From: an uncultured Methanoregula sp.
Lineage (GTDB): Archaea > Halobacteriota > Methanomicrobia > Methanomicrobiales > Methanospirillaceae
Length of the DNA: 64,000 bases
NCBI RefSeq assembly: GCF_963662735.1
Contig: NZ_OY759744.1
Coordinates: forward strand, 806,001-870,000
Direction of reading: 5' to 3'
Below the pieces are notes generated by a model. The model was given only the letters and a program-made list of their open reading frames with translations. It did not search any database and had not been told where the DNA came from. Shown piece by piece: positions 35,578 to 45,267 of this stretch. The position numbers and the translations under genes were made by a program. How positions within the stretch are numbered: position 1 is the first letter of the stretch; each line of letters starts with the position of its first letter.

Positions 35578-36345
35578 TCAGTCGTCCAGCAACGATGCTG
35601 CGAGCATGAGGGCATTGGTATAACTCTTATGGGCATGGGAGGTGTCGATAAAGATTTTGTCGATGTTGACAACCAGGGCCCCGTGCCCGTATCCCGCGCC
35701 AAGATATTCGAGTGTCCGGAAGATAAAATTCCCCGTGATCCCGTCGGGGGCGATGATAAGCCCGCAGGATTGGAGCGCCTCTTCGATATAGAGACCGAAA
35801 TGTTCGGCATCGCCCAGTTTTGCAACGAGCTCGCCATCGGCCATACTCCGGTCACAGGCAGGATGCCAGCCGGGAGCGTTCAGGCTGCCCCCTGATATGA
35901 CGCCCACCTTTTCCGGAAGGCCGAACCTGCGGGCCAGCACCCTCCCTTTCCGGATTAATGCAAGCTTCTCGGAGACTGTCCACCCTTCAGCAATCCCGAC
36001 GGGGGCGAACATGAATTTTTTCCCACCGGCAGTCTCCAGGAGCGCGACCCTCTCCAGCCGGGAGACACCAGCCGCGGCCTCGAGCACCTTTAAGGTTACC
36101 TCTCCCCTGAGGTCTCCCCGTACTGCTGCCTGGATCGTTCCCGCCATCAGGTCGGCAACAAGTGCGGCGCCGGGGTCCGCACTCTCCGCCAGTTTCACCC
36201 GGGAGTTCCCCGGGGGAACGGAAGCAGTACCCGGTCGGCAATAACATACGATGTCGTAAGGAATGTTTACCCTGCAGGCATTGGCAATGACCATCTCCGG
36301 GTCCGCTTCTGTGCCAATCCCGATACTTTTTTTTGAAACGGTCAT
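35578..36345 (-). CDS. mtxX: methanogenesis marker protein 4 / MtxX family
   Basis: A 255-residue protein of the group annotated as methanogen marker 4 or MtxX, distantly related to phosphate acetyl/butyryltransferases. Recognisable parts are SIGIGTEADPEMVI at the start, AAVRGDLRGEVTLKVL, ISGGSLNAPGWHP, IIAPDGITGNFIFRTLEYLGAGYGHGALV and IDTSHAHKSYTNALMLAASL at the end. I choose the ATG at 36345 (MTVSKKS); the upstream open frame to 36453 has no similarity. The biochemical function is unknown, but the family is nearly restricted to methanogens. Confidence 0.85.
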   Translation of the reverse strand: MTVSKKSIGIGTEADPEMVIANACRVNIPYDIVCYCRPGTASVPPGNSRVKLAESADPGAALVADLMAGTIQAAVRGDLRGEVTLKVLEAAAGVSRLERVALLETAGGKKFMFAPVGIAEGWTVSEKLALIRKGRVLARRFGLPEKVGVISGGSLNAPGWHPACDRSMADGELVAKLGDAEHFGLYIEEALQSCGLIIAPDGITGNFIFRTLEYLGAGYGHGALVVNIDKIFIDTSHAHKSYTNALMLAASLLDD

Positions 36346-36914
36346 ACGGTGTTCCCTTCCATGGATCTGATGTGTTTGTTCCGGTTCTGTCGGGTTATTG
36401 GCGGGCAGTAAGCTTTGACACTCGTGGGGGGAAAGCCAGGCTGCCGATATCATGACAGAACCGGTGTTGACTATCCTTTTAGTATTTTAGTGTGTGAAGC
36501 CGGCGGCTTTAATTCCGGCGTTGAGTGAAATTTTTCCTACACTTATATTGATGAAATTTTATATATCTGATAATCACCGGCGATTATCATTGCGATGCGT
36601 GAAAAAACCGGTACAGTCATCCAATGCTGATGGGGAGTGCAGGATCCCGTGGCCCGGGCACTCCCTTCCGGGCCGCAGGGCTTTGCTGATGCCGGGTTCG
36701 TCCGGGCGGAGGCGATTATAACATTGCTACACATTGCCTCAATGATTCCCGCCGGAAAATGGGGATTCGTTCCGGGAGAATTACCGCGTTTTCCGGAAAC
36801 ATTGCCTCTGCAAAAATGGGGGGTGAGGCAAAACTCGTACAACGGGGCACGATACGGGTCGGGTTTTTTACCAGAGGAGACGGGAGGCAAGCTCCTGTTC
36901 TTTTGGGCCGGGCT
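36346..36914. other. 569-nt gene-free stretch upstream of mtxX
   Basis: It holds the inverted repeat pair at 36381-36391/36454-36464 and a short palindrome aagccg-g-cggctt (36497-36509). Open frames within it (forward 36637-36918, reverse 36543-36890) have no recognisable domain and I do not call them. No RNA gene is evident. Confidence 0.5.
36381..36464. repeat. 11-bp inverted repeat pair upstream of mtxX
   Basis: ccggttctgtc at 36381-36391 and its exact reverse complement gacagaaccgg at 36454-36464, separated by 62 nt. The pair lies 36-119 nt before the mtxX ATG, where paired operator half-sites could act. Confidence 0.4.
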
Positions 36915-38393
36915 CTAGGCCAGCCCGTCTCCCATCCGGATCACTTCCTGCACCAGCAGGTCGAAGTCCTCCCGCCGGCTGCGGTGGTTGGTGATGGCAA
37001 CGTGCAGGTACTTCCTGCCGCGGATCGTAACGGTCGACGGGACCGCGATCCCCTGTTCCTGGAGCCCGGTCTCGATCTGCTTGTTGATGTCGTCGAGATG
37101 GTCGCCGGGCAGGCCGGGCCGCACGTAGCGGAAGTTCACGATGTTCAGCGAGACCGGCAGCGCCAGCTCGAGTCCTGAGGAAGATTCCACCAGTCCTTCA
37201 AGGTAATGCGCCTGGTCGATGTTCTGCCGGATGAGCCGGCCGTACTTTTCGATCCCCTGCTCCTGGATGGTCATCCATGCCTTGAGTGCGAAGAAGCCCC
37301 GCGAGAGCTCGAACCCGTAGTCGGCCAGCCACGGCACGTCAATCCCGGTCAGGCCCCGGTCGCCTTCGCCGTGCGCAAGATAGGTCGGGGTCAGGAAGAA
37401 GGCGTTGCGGTGGCGGGCGGCGTCGCGGATCAGGACGCAGGCGATGGGGTAGGCAAGGTACATCCACTTGTGGAGGTCGAACGCGAGCGAGTCTGCCCGC
37501 TCCATGCCGGCAACCAGGTGCCGGTATTCCGGGGCGATGGCAGCCCAGGCACCGAAGGCACCGTCCACGTGGAACCAGCAGTTCTCTTCTGCGCAGATAT
37601 CGGCAAGCGCATTAAGGTCGTCGATCGCGGCCGTGTTCGTGGTCCCGGCAACACCGACAACGCAGACCGGGTGGCAGCCGGCCGCCCGGTCGGCTGCGAT
37701 CGTTCTCTTCAGGGCCTCCGTGTCAATCTGGAGAGCCCCGTTTACGGGGATGCGGCGGAGAGCGTCATTGCCGAAACCGAGCAGCTCGACAGCCTTCTGG
37801 ACCGAGGAGTGGGCCTCTTCCGAACAGTACACGGTCATCTGTTTTCCCGCGACATGCAGGCCCTGTGCCCGCACATCGTATCCCGCCATGGTGTTGCGGG
37901 CAACCGCGAGGCTGATCAGGGTCGAGGCCGAGCAGCCGCTCGTGACGAGACCGCTGGCACCCGCCGGGAACCCGAGGAGTTCCCGGCACCAGTCCACCAC
38001 CTGCATCTCGACATAGTTGTTGCTCATGTAGGAGAAGGCACCGCTGACCGAGTCGGTCGAGGCGGCCAGCATCTCGGCGTACATCCCCATCACGGTCCCG
38101 CACCCCGTCACCCAGCCCCAGTAGCGGGGGTGGCTGTTGCCGAGCTGGTAGGGCCGGATGGAACGGAGGTACTCGTTGTAGACCTCCTCCGGCGGCCGGG
38201 GCATGGCAGGGACCGGTCCTGCAAACCGGGCCTTCACGTCTGGCGGCGCGTGCTGCCAGACCGGCCGGTTCCGGAGGGTCTCCAGGTAGTCCATGGTGTC
38301 GTCAACGATACGGTGGCCCAGCGCCCGCATGGCCGCCCAGTCCTCCGGATCCAGCGTCTCTTCCGCCGGACCTGCTTCCGGTGTCGTCTTCAT
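36915..38393 (-). CDS. group II PLP-dependent amino acid decarboxylase (aromatic/DDC type)
   Basis: A 492-residue decarboxylase. The PLP lysine is in FDLHKWMY, the aspartate of the PLP pocket in WFHVDGAFGAW, and the N-terminal swapped segment contains HPRYWGWVTGCG. The length and the LAASTDSVSGAF block fit aromatic L-amino acid decarboxylases rather than the shorter archaeal tyrosine/aspartate decarboxylase MfnA (about 390 residues). The product would be an aromatic amine such as tyramine or tryptamine; the substrate cannot be fixed from sequence. An enzyme of this type is unusual in methanogens, and the gene stands alone, so acquisition by transfer is likely. Confidence 0.85.
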   Translation of the reverse strand: MKTTPEAGPAEETLDPEDWAAMRALGHRIVDDTMDYLETLRNRPVWQHAPPDVKARFAGPVPAMPRPPEEVYNEYLRSIRPYQLGNSHPRYWGWVTGCGTVMGMYAEMLAASTDSVSGAFSYMSNNYVEMQVVDWCRELLGFPAGASGLVTSGCSASTLISLAVARNTMAGYDVRAQGLHVAGKQMTVYCSEEAHSSVQKAVELLGFGNDALRRIPVNGALQIDTEALKRTIAADRAAGCHPVCVVGVAGTTNTAAIDDLNALADICAEENCWFHVDGAFGAWAAIAPEYRHLVAGMERADSLAFDLHKWMYLAYPIACVLIRDAARHRNAFFLTPTYLAHGEGDRGLTGIDVPWLADYGFELSRGFFALKAWMTIQEQGIEKYGRLIRQNIDQAHYLEGLVESSSGLELALPVSLNIVNFRYVRPGLPGDHLDDINKQIETGLQEQGIAVPSTVTIRGRKYLHVAITNHRSRREDFDLLVQEVIRMGDGLA

Positions 38394-38643
38394 AAAAGCG
38401 TCAACTTCTCAGGCACGATGCAAAGCGACCGTGGTGCATGCTGTCGCCATGCAGGTGTGCGATGATAGTACTCGGGCGACACTTGAGAAAACCATTGCGA
38501 AACAAGGGTACGGTTATGGGGAAATTCGGGAAAAATTAAAGTTGATGTTTCATTACAACTCATGTTTATAATACCTTAAGTTCGAGTGAAAACGGAAATT
38601 CGCGGATTATTTATCATCTTCATTACCTTACAATAAATTGGTC

Positions 38644-39423
38644 ATGTCAATAGAAAAAATACTGAAAAAAATTGATGCTCTAATTCTTGAGGGAATGCAG
38701 GTTGGGAAACAAAAACCTAGTCCTTCATACTATCCCGACGATGTCGCCCCAATCCCGTTTTACGCGTGGTGTGCCGATGTAATTCAATTTTGTTGCGATA
38801 ATTTCGATAATACAACCACATACTCGCAAATTTTCCTTAGTGCAATGGAACAAGCTGAACAAAAATATCCATCAACATACTACACTACATTTGGCATTTT
38901 CCAATTGAATAAATTAAAACAATACGTAATTGAAAACCCAGACGTTATTACAAATCATAAAAAGGATAGATATCACAGATTGTCACAAATCTACAAAAAT
39001 TTTCCACAAATTGTATCTTTGTTTGCAAATCGGACTCATAACAGACCTCCATTTTTAATTGAAAACGAATACGATTTTCAAGATTTATTGCATGCCTGTC
39101 TCGTTATCACTTTTAATGATGTACGCACTGAAGATTGGACACCACAATATTGTGGAAGTTCAAAACGAGTGGATTTCCTCTTAAAAGAAGAAAAAATAAT
39201 TATTGAGACAAAAATCACTTCTGAGTCGCACAAAGCGAAAGAAATTGGAGATGAACTATTAATTGATATTTCTCATTATCGCCAAAAAGAGTATTGTGAC
39301 ACACTATCATGTTTAATTTACGACCCTCGGTATTATCTATCAAATAGGGCGGGTTTCATCTCGGATTTAGAAAAAAATGGAAATGATAAATTCAGGATAT
39401 TTGTAAATATTGTTCCACCATAA
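38644..39423 (+). CDS. AT-rich protein with C-terminal PD-(D/E)XK nuclease domain (DpnII/MboI-like)
   Basis: A 259-residue protein. The N-terminal half is helical. The C-terminal half (about residues 140-255) reads DFQDLLHACLVITFNDVR, WTPQYCGSSKRVDFLLKEEK, IIIETK and IGDELLIDISHYRQ, the layout of small nucleases that occur in phages and defence loci: D in RVDFLL and the ETK core are the expected metal ligands. The ATG at 38644 is preferred over TTG 38638. The gene is far more AT-rich than its neighbours, with no partner methylase or toxin/antitoxin beside it. It may be a solitary defence nuclease or a remnant of an element. Confidence 0.72.
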   Translation: MSIEKILKKIDALILEGMQVGKQKPSPSYYPDDVAPIPFYAWCADVIQFCCDNFDNTTTYSQIFLSAMEQAEQKYPSTYYTTFGIFQLNKLKQYVIENPDVITNHKKDRYHRLSQIYKNFPQIVSLFANRTHNRPPFLIENEYDFQDLLHACLVITFNDVRTEDWTPQYCGSSKRVDFLLKEEKIIIETKITSESHKAKEIGDELLIDISHYRQKEYCDTLSCLIYDPRYYLSNRAGFISDLEKNGNDKFRIFVNIVPP

Positions 39424-39436
39424 AATTTTTCAATTT

Positions 39437-40570
39437 TTACCCAACCCGCTTGATCCTCGCCATCGCTTCCTTCAGCTTCTCCATCGAAGCCGCGTACGAC
39501 AGCCGGATCCATCCCGGGGCATAGAACGCACTGCCCGGGGTTGCCGCAACATGACCCTTGTCAAGCCAGCGTGATGCCACTTCCATATCGTCACCGGCAA
39601 CCTTCACGAAGGCATAGAACGCACCCTCGGCCGGGGCGGTCTCGTAGCCCATGGTCTTCAGTTCGCCGATAACGTACTTGCGCCGCTTGTCGAACTCTTT
39701 GCGCATCTCCTCAACGCAGGACTGGTCGCCTTTCAGCGCTGCAACCCCGCCCCACATGGCAAAGGTCGCAACCTGGCTGATCGAGTGCTGCTGCACCTTG
39801 GACATTTCCGTGATGATATTCTTCGGGGCGACCGCGTACCCGAGCCGCCAGCCGGTCATTGCGTAGGCTTTCGAGAAGCCGTTGATGGTGATGGTCCGCT
39901 CGTGCATGTCGCCGATGGCGGCGAGCGAGTGGTGCTCTTTTCCGTAGATCATCTTCTCGTAGATCTCGTCCGACATCGCGTAGATGTCATTGTCCGTGCA
40001 GAGATCGGCGATGAGCTGCATGGACTTCCTGTCAAAGACCGCTCCCGTGGGATTCGAGGGGGAGTTGACGATGATCATCTTGGTCTTTTTGTTGACGCGT
40101 TCGAGAAGAGAGTCGTCGAGCTGGAAGGTCTTCGGATTTATTTCATGGAAGACCGGCTTCCCGCCGGCGATCTGGATGCAGGGCTCGTAACTGACCCAGG
40201 CCGGGGTGAGGATGATCGTCTCGTCGCCCGGGTTTGTGACCGCCTCGCAGGCCTCGTAGATCGCGTCCTTGGCCCCGCAGGCAACGATCACCTGCTGCGG
40301 CGTGCAGGGGAACTTGTTCTCGTTCGTGATCTTCTCTGCGATAGCGCCGGTCAGCTCGGGGATGCCGTTGCTCGGGGCGTAATGGGTCTCCCCCCGCTTC
40401 AGGGCATCGATGCAGGCATCGGTAATGTGCTTCGGGGTATCGAAGTCCGGTTCTCCGATGGAGAGGCTGATGACATCGATCCCCTGCCGCTGCATGGCTT
40501 TCGCCTTGTTCGAGATCGCAATCGTAGCCGATTCGGTGACGCCGGCGATCTTCGCCGAGAGCGGCTTCAT
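39437..40570 (-). CDS. class I/II aminotransferase (aspartate aminotransferase type)
   Basis: A 377-residue fold-type I PLP enzyme. It has [13 protein letters not shown] near the N-terminus, [11 protein letters not shown], the PLP lysine in [17 protein letters not shown], and the carboxylate-binding Arg in PGWIRLSYA. Aspartate/2-oxoglutarate transamination is the likely main activity, though the group is broad. The ATG overlaps the ribH stop (ATGA), so it is translated from the ribC-ribH operon; why an aminotransferase is linked to riboflavin synthesis is unclear. Confidence 0.9.
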   Translation of the reverse strand: MKPLSAKIAGVTESATIAISNKAKAMQRQGIDVISLSIGEPDFDTPKHITDACIDALKRGETHYAPSNGIPELTGAIAEKITNENKFPCTPQQVIVACGAKDAIYEACEAVTNPGDETIILTPAWVSYEPCIQIAGGKPVFHEINPKTFQLDDSLLERVNKKTKMIIVNSPSNPTGAVFDRKSMQLIADLCTDNDIYAMSDEIYEKMIYGKEHHSLAAIGDMHERTITINGFSKAYAMTGWRLGYAVAPKNIITEMSKVQQHSISQVATFAMWGGVAALKGDQSCVEEMRKEFDKRRKYVIGELKTMGYETAPAEGAFYAFVKVAGDDMEVASRWLDKGHVAATPGSAFYAPGWIRLSYAASMEKLKEAMARIKRVG

Positions 40571-40986
40571 TTCAGTCGCTTGACCATCTTGATGGCTGAT
40601 TCGACCGCACGCTTTGCGTAATCGATCCGCTCGTTCGCTTCGAGCCGGGTCATACCGGGGCCGGAGATGCCGAGCGATACGGGTTTCCCGAATTCCAGCG
40701 AAAGGTCGATGATCTTCCGGGCCGCGTGCTGGACAACGATCTCGTCGTGCTGGGTTGCGCCCTCGATAACGCAGCCGATGGTCACGACAGCGTCGACTTT
40801 TCCTGCGGTGAGCAGCTTCTTGATGGCAAGCGGCATGTCGTACGCACCCGGGACGTACATGGTCTCGGTCACTTCTGCGCCGAGGAATGCTGCATGTTCC
40901 CGGCCTTCAATCTCCATCATATAGGTAATGTCACGGTTGAACTCCGCGACAACGAATCCCAGTTTTATCGGGTTGGTATCACACAT
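40567..40986 (-). CDS. ribH: 6,7-dimethyl-8-ribityllumazine synthase
   Basis: A 139-residue enzyme condensing 5-amino-6-ribitylaminouracil with dihydroxybutanone phosphate, the penultimate step to riboflavin, needed here also for F420 and FMN enzymes. Motifs are [41 protein letters not shown] and [20 protein letters not shown] choose the ATG at 40986 ([11 protein letters not shown]) over the open extension to 41013. It overlaps the following aminotransferase gene. Confidence 0.93.
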   Translation of the reverse strand: MCDTNPIKLGFVVAEFNRDITYMMEIEGREHAAFLGAEVTETMYVPGAYDMPLAIKKLLTAGKVDAVVTIGCVIEGATQHDEIVVQHAARKIIDLSLEFGKPVSLGISGPGMTRLEANERIDYAKRAVESAIKMVKRLK

Positions 40987-41037
40987 AACTATCATCTCTT
41001 GGAATGGTTTCACATAAAGGTGTACGTCGGTTTCCTC

Positions 41038-42626
<1,589 letters not shown>

Positions 42627-42641
42627 AAGGATCTGCTCATA

Positions 42642-42655
42642 GTATATCTAAATAA
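42642..42655. promoter_or_regulatory. shared TATA region for the divergent aminotransferase-rib operon and purE
   Basis: Only 46 nt separate the two start codons (42626 reverse, 42673 forward). The sole AT core, tatatctaaataag, is centred about 24 nt from each, so both transcripts are predicted to be leaderless from one overlapping element. Confidence 0.55.
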
Positions 42656-42672
42656 GAACAATATATGTTTGG

Positions 42673-43074
42673 ATGGCTGACATGGCAGACGTAGCGATAA
42701 TTTCCGGATCCGCTTCTGATGCGAAAATTACCGATAAGGTCAAAAAAGTCCTTGACGAGAACAAGGTGTCATATGACGCCCAGATCATCTCCGCCCACCG
42801 CGACCCCGACAAGCTGGATGCCTACATCAAAACAAGCAGCTGCAAGATTTTCATCGCGATTGCCGGCCTCTCTGCGGCACTCCCGGGCGTTATCGCGTCC
42901 AAGACCGACAAGCCGGTTATCGGTGTTCCCGTGAGCGGGACGCTGAACGGCATGGATGCGCTTCTCTCCATTGCCCAGATGCCAAAGGGGGTCCCGGTTG
43001 CCTGCGTTGGCGTGGACAACGGGGACAATGCGGCATACCTGGCAGTGCGGATCCTGAGGCTGGTACAAAAATAA
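42673..43074 (+). CDS. purE: 5-(carboxyamino)imidazole ribonucleotide mutase / AIR carboxylase
   Basis: A 133-residue PurE enzyme in purine synthesis, placing the carboxyl group on aminoimidazole ribonucleotide. It has [26 protein letters not shown] (AHR motif) and [16 protein letters not shown], and ends in RILRLVQK. The ATG at 42673 gives a leaderless start; an in-frame ATG at 42682 is the alternative. No purK is adjacent, as in many archaea. Confidence 0.93.
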   Translation: MADMADVAIISGSASDAKITDKVKKVLDENKVSYDAQIISAHRDPDKLDAYIKTSSCKIFIAIAGLSAALPGVIASKTDKPVIGVPVSGTLNGMDALLSIAQMPKGVPVACVGVDNGDNAAYLAVRILRLVQK

Positions 43075-43121
43075 GTAAAAATAAATCGCTTAATCCCTTT
43101 TCTGGATACCGAACCAGCGGG

Positions 43122-43850
43122 TTATTTTTCGGATTGCGAACCCGCCTTCCTTCCGTGCGGGCAGACCCACAGGCACAGCCCGCAGACTGCAACACCCTGC
43201 TCCTTTTCGAGTTTTTTGAAGTAGCGGTCGCAGGCCGCGGCATCGTACCGGGCCTCCCGGGGTTCGTCCGGTGAGAACATCCTGCCCGTGAACGCCTGCT
43301 CGGGGCAGATGTCAACGCAGGCCGTGCAGGTTCCGCACCGCGGTTCCATGGGGGATCCGGTTGACTTGAGCGGCGCATCGGTCAGGACGGTGACCCACCG
43401 GACCCGCGGGCCGTGATCGGGGGTTACGAGCAGGCAACTCTTCCCGATCCAGCCGAGGCCGGCCATGTGTGCCGTGAGTTTCTGGGAGATGATCCCACAG
43501 ATGTGCTCATCGTTGGTCCGCTTCGATGCGGGCACGGGAAATGCCGCAAACCCTTTTTGCTGGATGAGGTTTGCCACACGGAGCGCGATCTGGTCAAGGG
43601 CGGTATTGACCACATCATAACTGCTGTGCTTGTAGAGGATCGCTCCCTCCCTGTCGCGGGCAGGAAGGAGGTCCACAAGATCGTCCTGGAGCCGCATCCC
43701 GATGGCGATCCCCCGGGGGTACCTGCTGGCCCGCTCACCGCCCTGCGAGTGGATGAAATCGCGGGCGGGCGTAAGGTCAGCCACCCCGAAGTAGTCTGCA
43801 CCAAGAGAGGTTGCAAGCGTGTGCAGCTGACGCTCGATATCTGCAGTCAT
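43122..43850 (-). CDS. 4Fe-4S double-cluster protein (epoxyqueuosine reductase-like)
   Basis: A 242-residue protein with two [4Fe-4S] motifs in the C-terminal third, CGTCTACVDICP and CGLCLWVCP with an additional Cys upstream (ACDRYFKK). The N-terminal 150 residues resemble the QueG/DUF1730 reductase fold (GADYFGVADLTPARDF, SYDVVNTALDQIA, GWIGKSCLLVTP). It is much shorter than QueG (about 350-380 residues), so assignment as queuosine reductase is unsafe, and archaea generally make archaeosine instead. Likely an uncharacterised redox enzyme. Confidence 0.8.
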   Translation of the reverse strand: MTADIERQLHTLATSLGADYFGVADLTPARDFIHSQGGERASRYPRGIAIGMRLQDDLVDLLPARDREGAILYKHSSYDVVNTALDQIALRVANLIQQKGFAAFPVPASKRTNDEHICGIISQKLTAHMAGLGWIGKSCLLVTPDHGPRVRWVTVLTDAPLKSTGSPMEPRCGTCTACVDICPEQAFTGRMFSPDEPREARYDAAACDRYFKKLEKEQGVAVCGLCLWVCPHGRKAGSQSEK

Positions 43851-43932
43851 ATGCAGGTACCTGAGGGTCGAAGAGGAACATCAGGATAGCGGTCAGAAAA
43901 AAGGAAAAGGGCAGGGAAACACTCGTCACGGT

Positions 43933-44679
43933 TCAGACATTCTGCATCACGAAGAACGTGTACCCGTAGTACCGCTTGTACTTCCGGTACATTTCAGCCT
44001 CATGCTCAAAGGAATCAAGGAGGGCTGCATGGTCCGGAACAGCCCCGTGCGTCTTCCGGAACTCTGCAATCCGGGCCAGCATCGGGACATGGTAGTTCTC
44101 CCACCACCCGGCTTCCGGGAGCCGGTATGTTGCGATGAGCCGGAGCCCGGCCCGCATCACCCGTTCCTTCATCTCGTCCTCTGATACGGGGACATATCCC
44201 TCGCTCTCCCACCATTTCATCAGCTCGGCGGGAGGGTTGGGCAGGAACCAGTCGGCATCGGACACGACCATGTACCCGCCTTTTTTAAGGAAGGGCTTCC
44301 AGAGGGAGAGCCCCTGCTCAAACCCGACAATGAAGATCGCCCCTTCGGACCATATGAGGTCGAACTGGCCCGGCTCAAAGGGAAGGGCATCCATCGAGGC
44401 ATTCACGGTCCGGATCCTTCCCTGCAGGCCGGCTTCAGTGGCCCGGGCGCTGAGCATGTCCAGGAACGGCTGGTGGTTATCGACCGCCGTTATTCTACCG
44501 GTGGTCAGGCCCGCAAGGTCGCGGGTCTGGGTTCCAGAACCGCACCCGACATCGAGGATCTTCGCGTCATCCGGAAGAGGGGGAAGAAGTGAGAACACTT
44601 TCTTTGTCGCACCTGCACAGCCCGGGCCCTGCCGGGGGAGGGATTCGAATACCTGGTAAAAAAACGGTGGTAACGACAT
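43933..44679 (-). CDS. class I SAM-dependent methyltransferase
   Basis: A 248-residue protein with motif I ILDVGCGSGTQTRDLA near residue 45, the acidic ITAVDNHQPF and FDLIWSEGAIFIVGF. The tail segment KRYYGYTFFVMQ is typical of a family annotated as ubiE-like or trans-aconitate-like methyltransferases. I choose the ATG at 44679 (MSLPPFF) because the upstream open stretch to 44739 has no family similarity. The substrate is unknown. Confidence 0.83.
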   Translation of the reverse strand: MSLPPFFYQVFESLPRQGPGCAGATKKVFSLLPPLPDDAKILDVGCGSGTQTRDLAGLTTGRITAVDNHQPFLDMLSARATEAGLQGRIRTVNASMDALPFEPGQFDLIWSEGAIFIVGFEQGLSLWKPFLKKGGYMVVSDADWFLPNPPAELMKWWESEGYVPVSEDEMKERVMRAGLRLIATYRLPEAGWWENYHVPMLARIAEFRKTHGAVPDHAALLDSFEHEAEMYRKYKRYYGYTFFVMQNV

Positions 44680-45267
44680 GATGCTCCAGTGGTTGGGCAG
44701 GGAGTAATGAGTGCTTTGTGGTCGGTTTATACACCACATACCGGAAACAGGACAGGATGAGTGCGGAAGGGCAGGGTTGTATCAGAAAATCGGGGGACTG
44801 GGGCGGGGGAGGGTTACACCCGTTCCAATCCATGGGATATTTTTTGTGCTGGCATTATCTGGAGTTCTGAGGAGGTCTGAAATGTATGATGGTTTCATGT
44901 GCGGTACTGGGGGTTTGTGTCCGTTACTGCCGGAAAGGGCATTGACGGAGCTCCGTGAAAGAGCTGCCAGAGCAGGTACAGGGACTGGACCCTGTCATAA
45001 CATCCGGAAGGGCAGGGACAGAATCCCTCGTTGATGCCGGATTCCCGGACGGGCATGTGTGCGTTCATGGCTGTTCTCTCGTACCCGGTAAGTCCGGGCC
45101 TGATCACATGTGGAATGCCGGGAGTATAAAAAGGGCAGGAACTTGGAAAAAAAAGAGGGAAATTTTTCCAATGGATTGTTCCCCTCCGCTTGTTTTCAGG
45201 ATAACCCGGGGCCGGGTTACAAAGTATCAGTATTATAACAGATCCTTGCCGAGAACTAGTATAACCC
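44680..45267. other. 588-nt stretch with few coding signals
   Basis: It holds one candidate small gene with a strong Shine-Dalgarno (44882-45034, listed separately), a TATA-like agtataaaaag near 45120 and another, agtattataac, about 30 nt before the next gene at 45268. No RNA gene or repeat family is visible. Confidence 0.5.
44882..45034 (+). CDS. candidate small protein with strong Shine-Dalgarno
   Basis: A 50-residue open frame starting MYDGFMCGTGGLCPLLPE and ending RKGRDRIPR. The ATG is preceded by gaggaggt about 7 nt upstream, the best ribosome-binding site in this gap. The protein has three Cys and a basic tail but no recognised domain. It may be a real small gene or a chance frame in a GC-rich gap. 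Confidence 0.3.
   Translation: MYDGFMCGTGGLCPLLPERALTELRERAARAGTGTGPCHNIRKGRDRIPR

Noticed and set aside
36637..36918. forward open frame of 93 codons before the decarboxylase gene
   Set aside because: No recognisable domain, and the reverse-strand frame over the same span is equally open, a sign of GC-rich chance frames.
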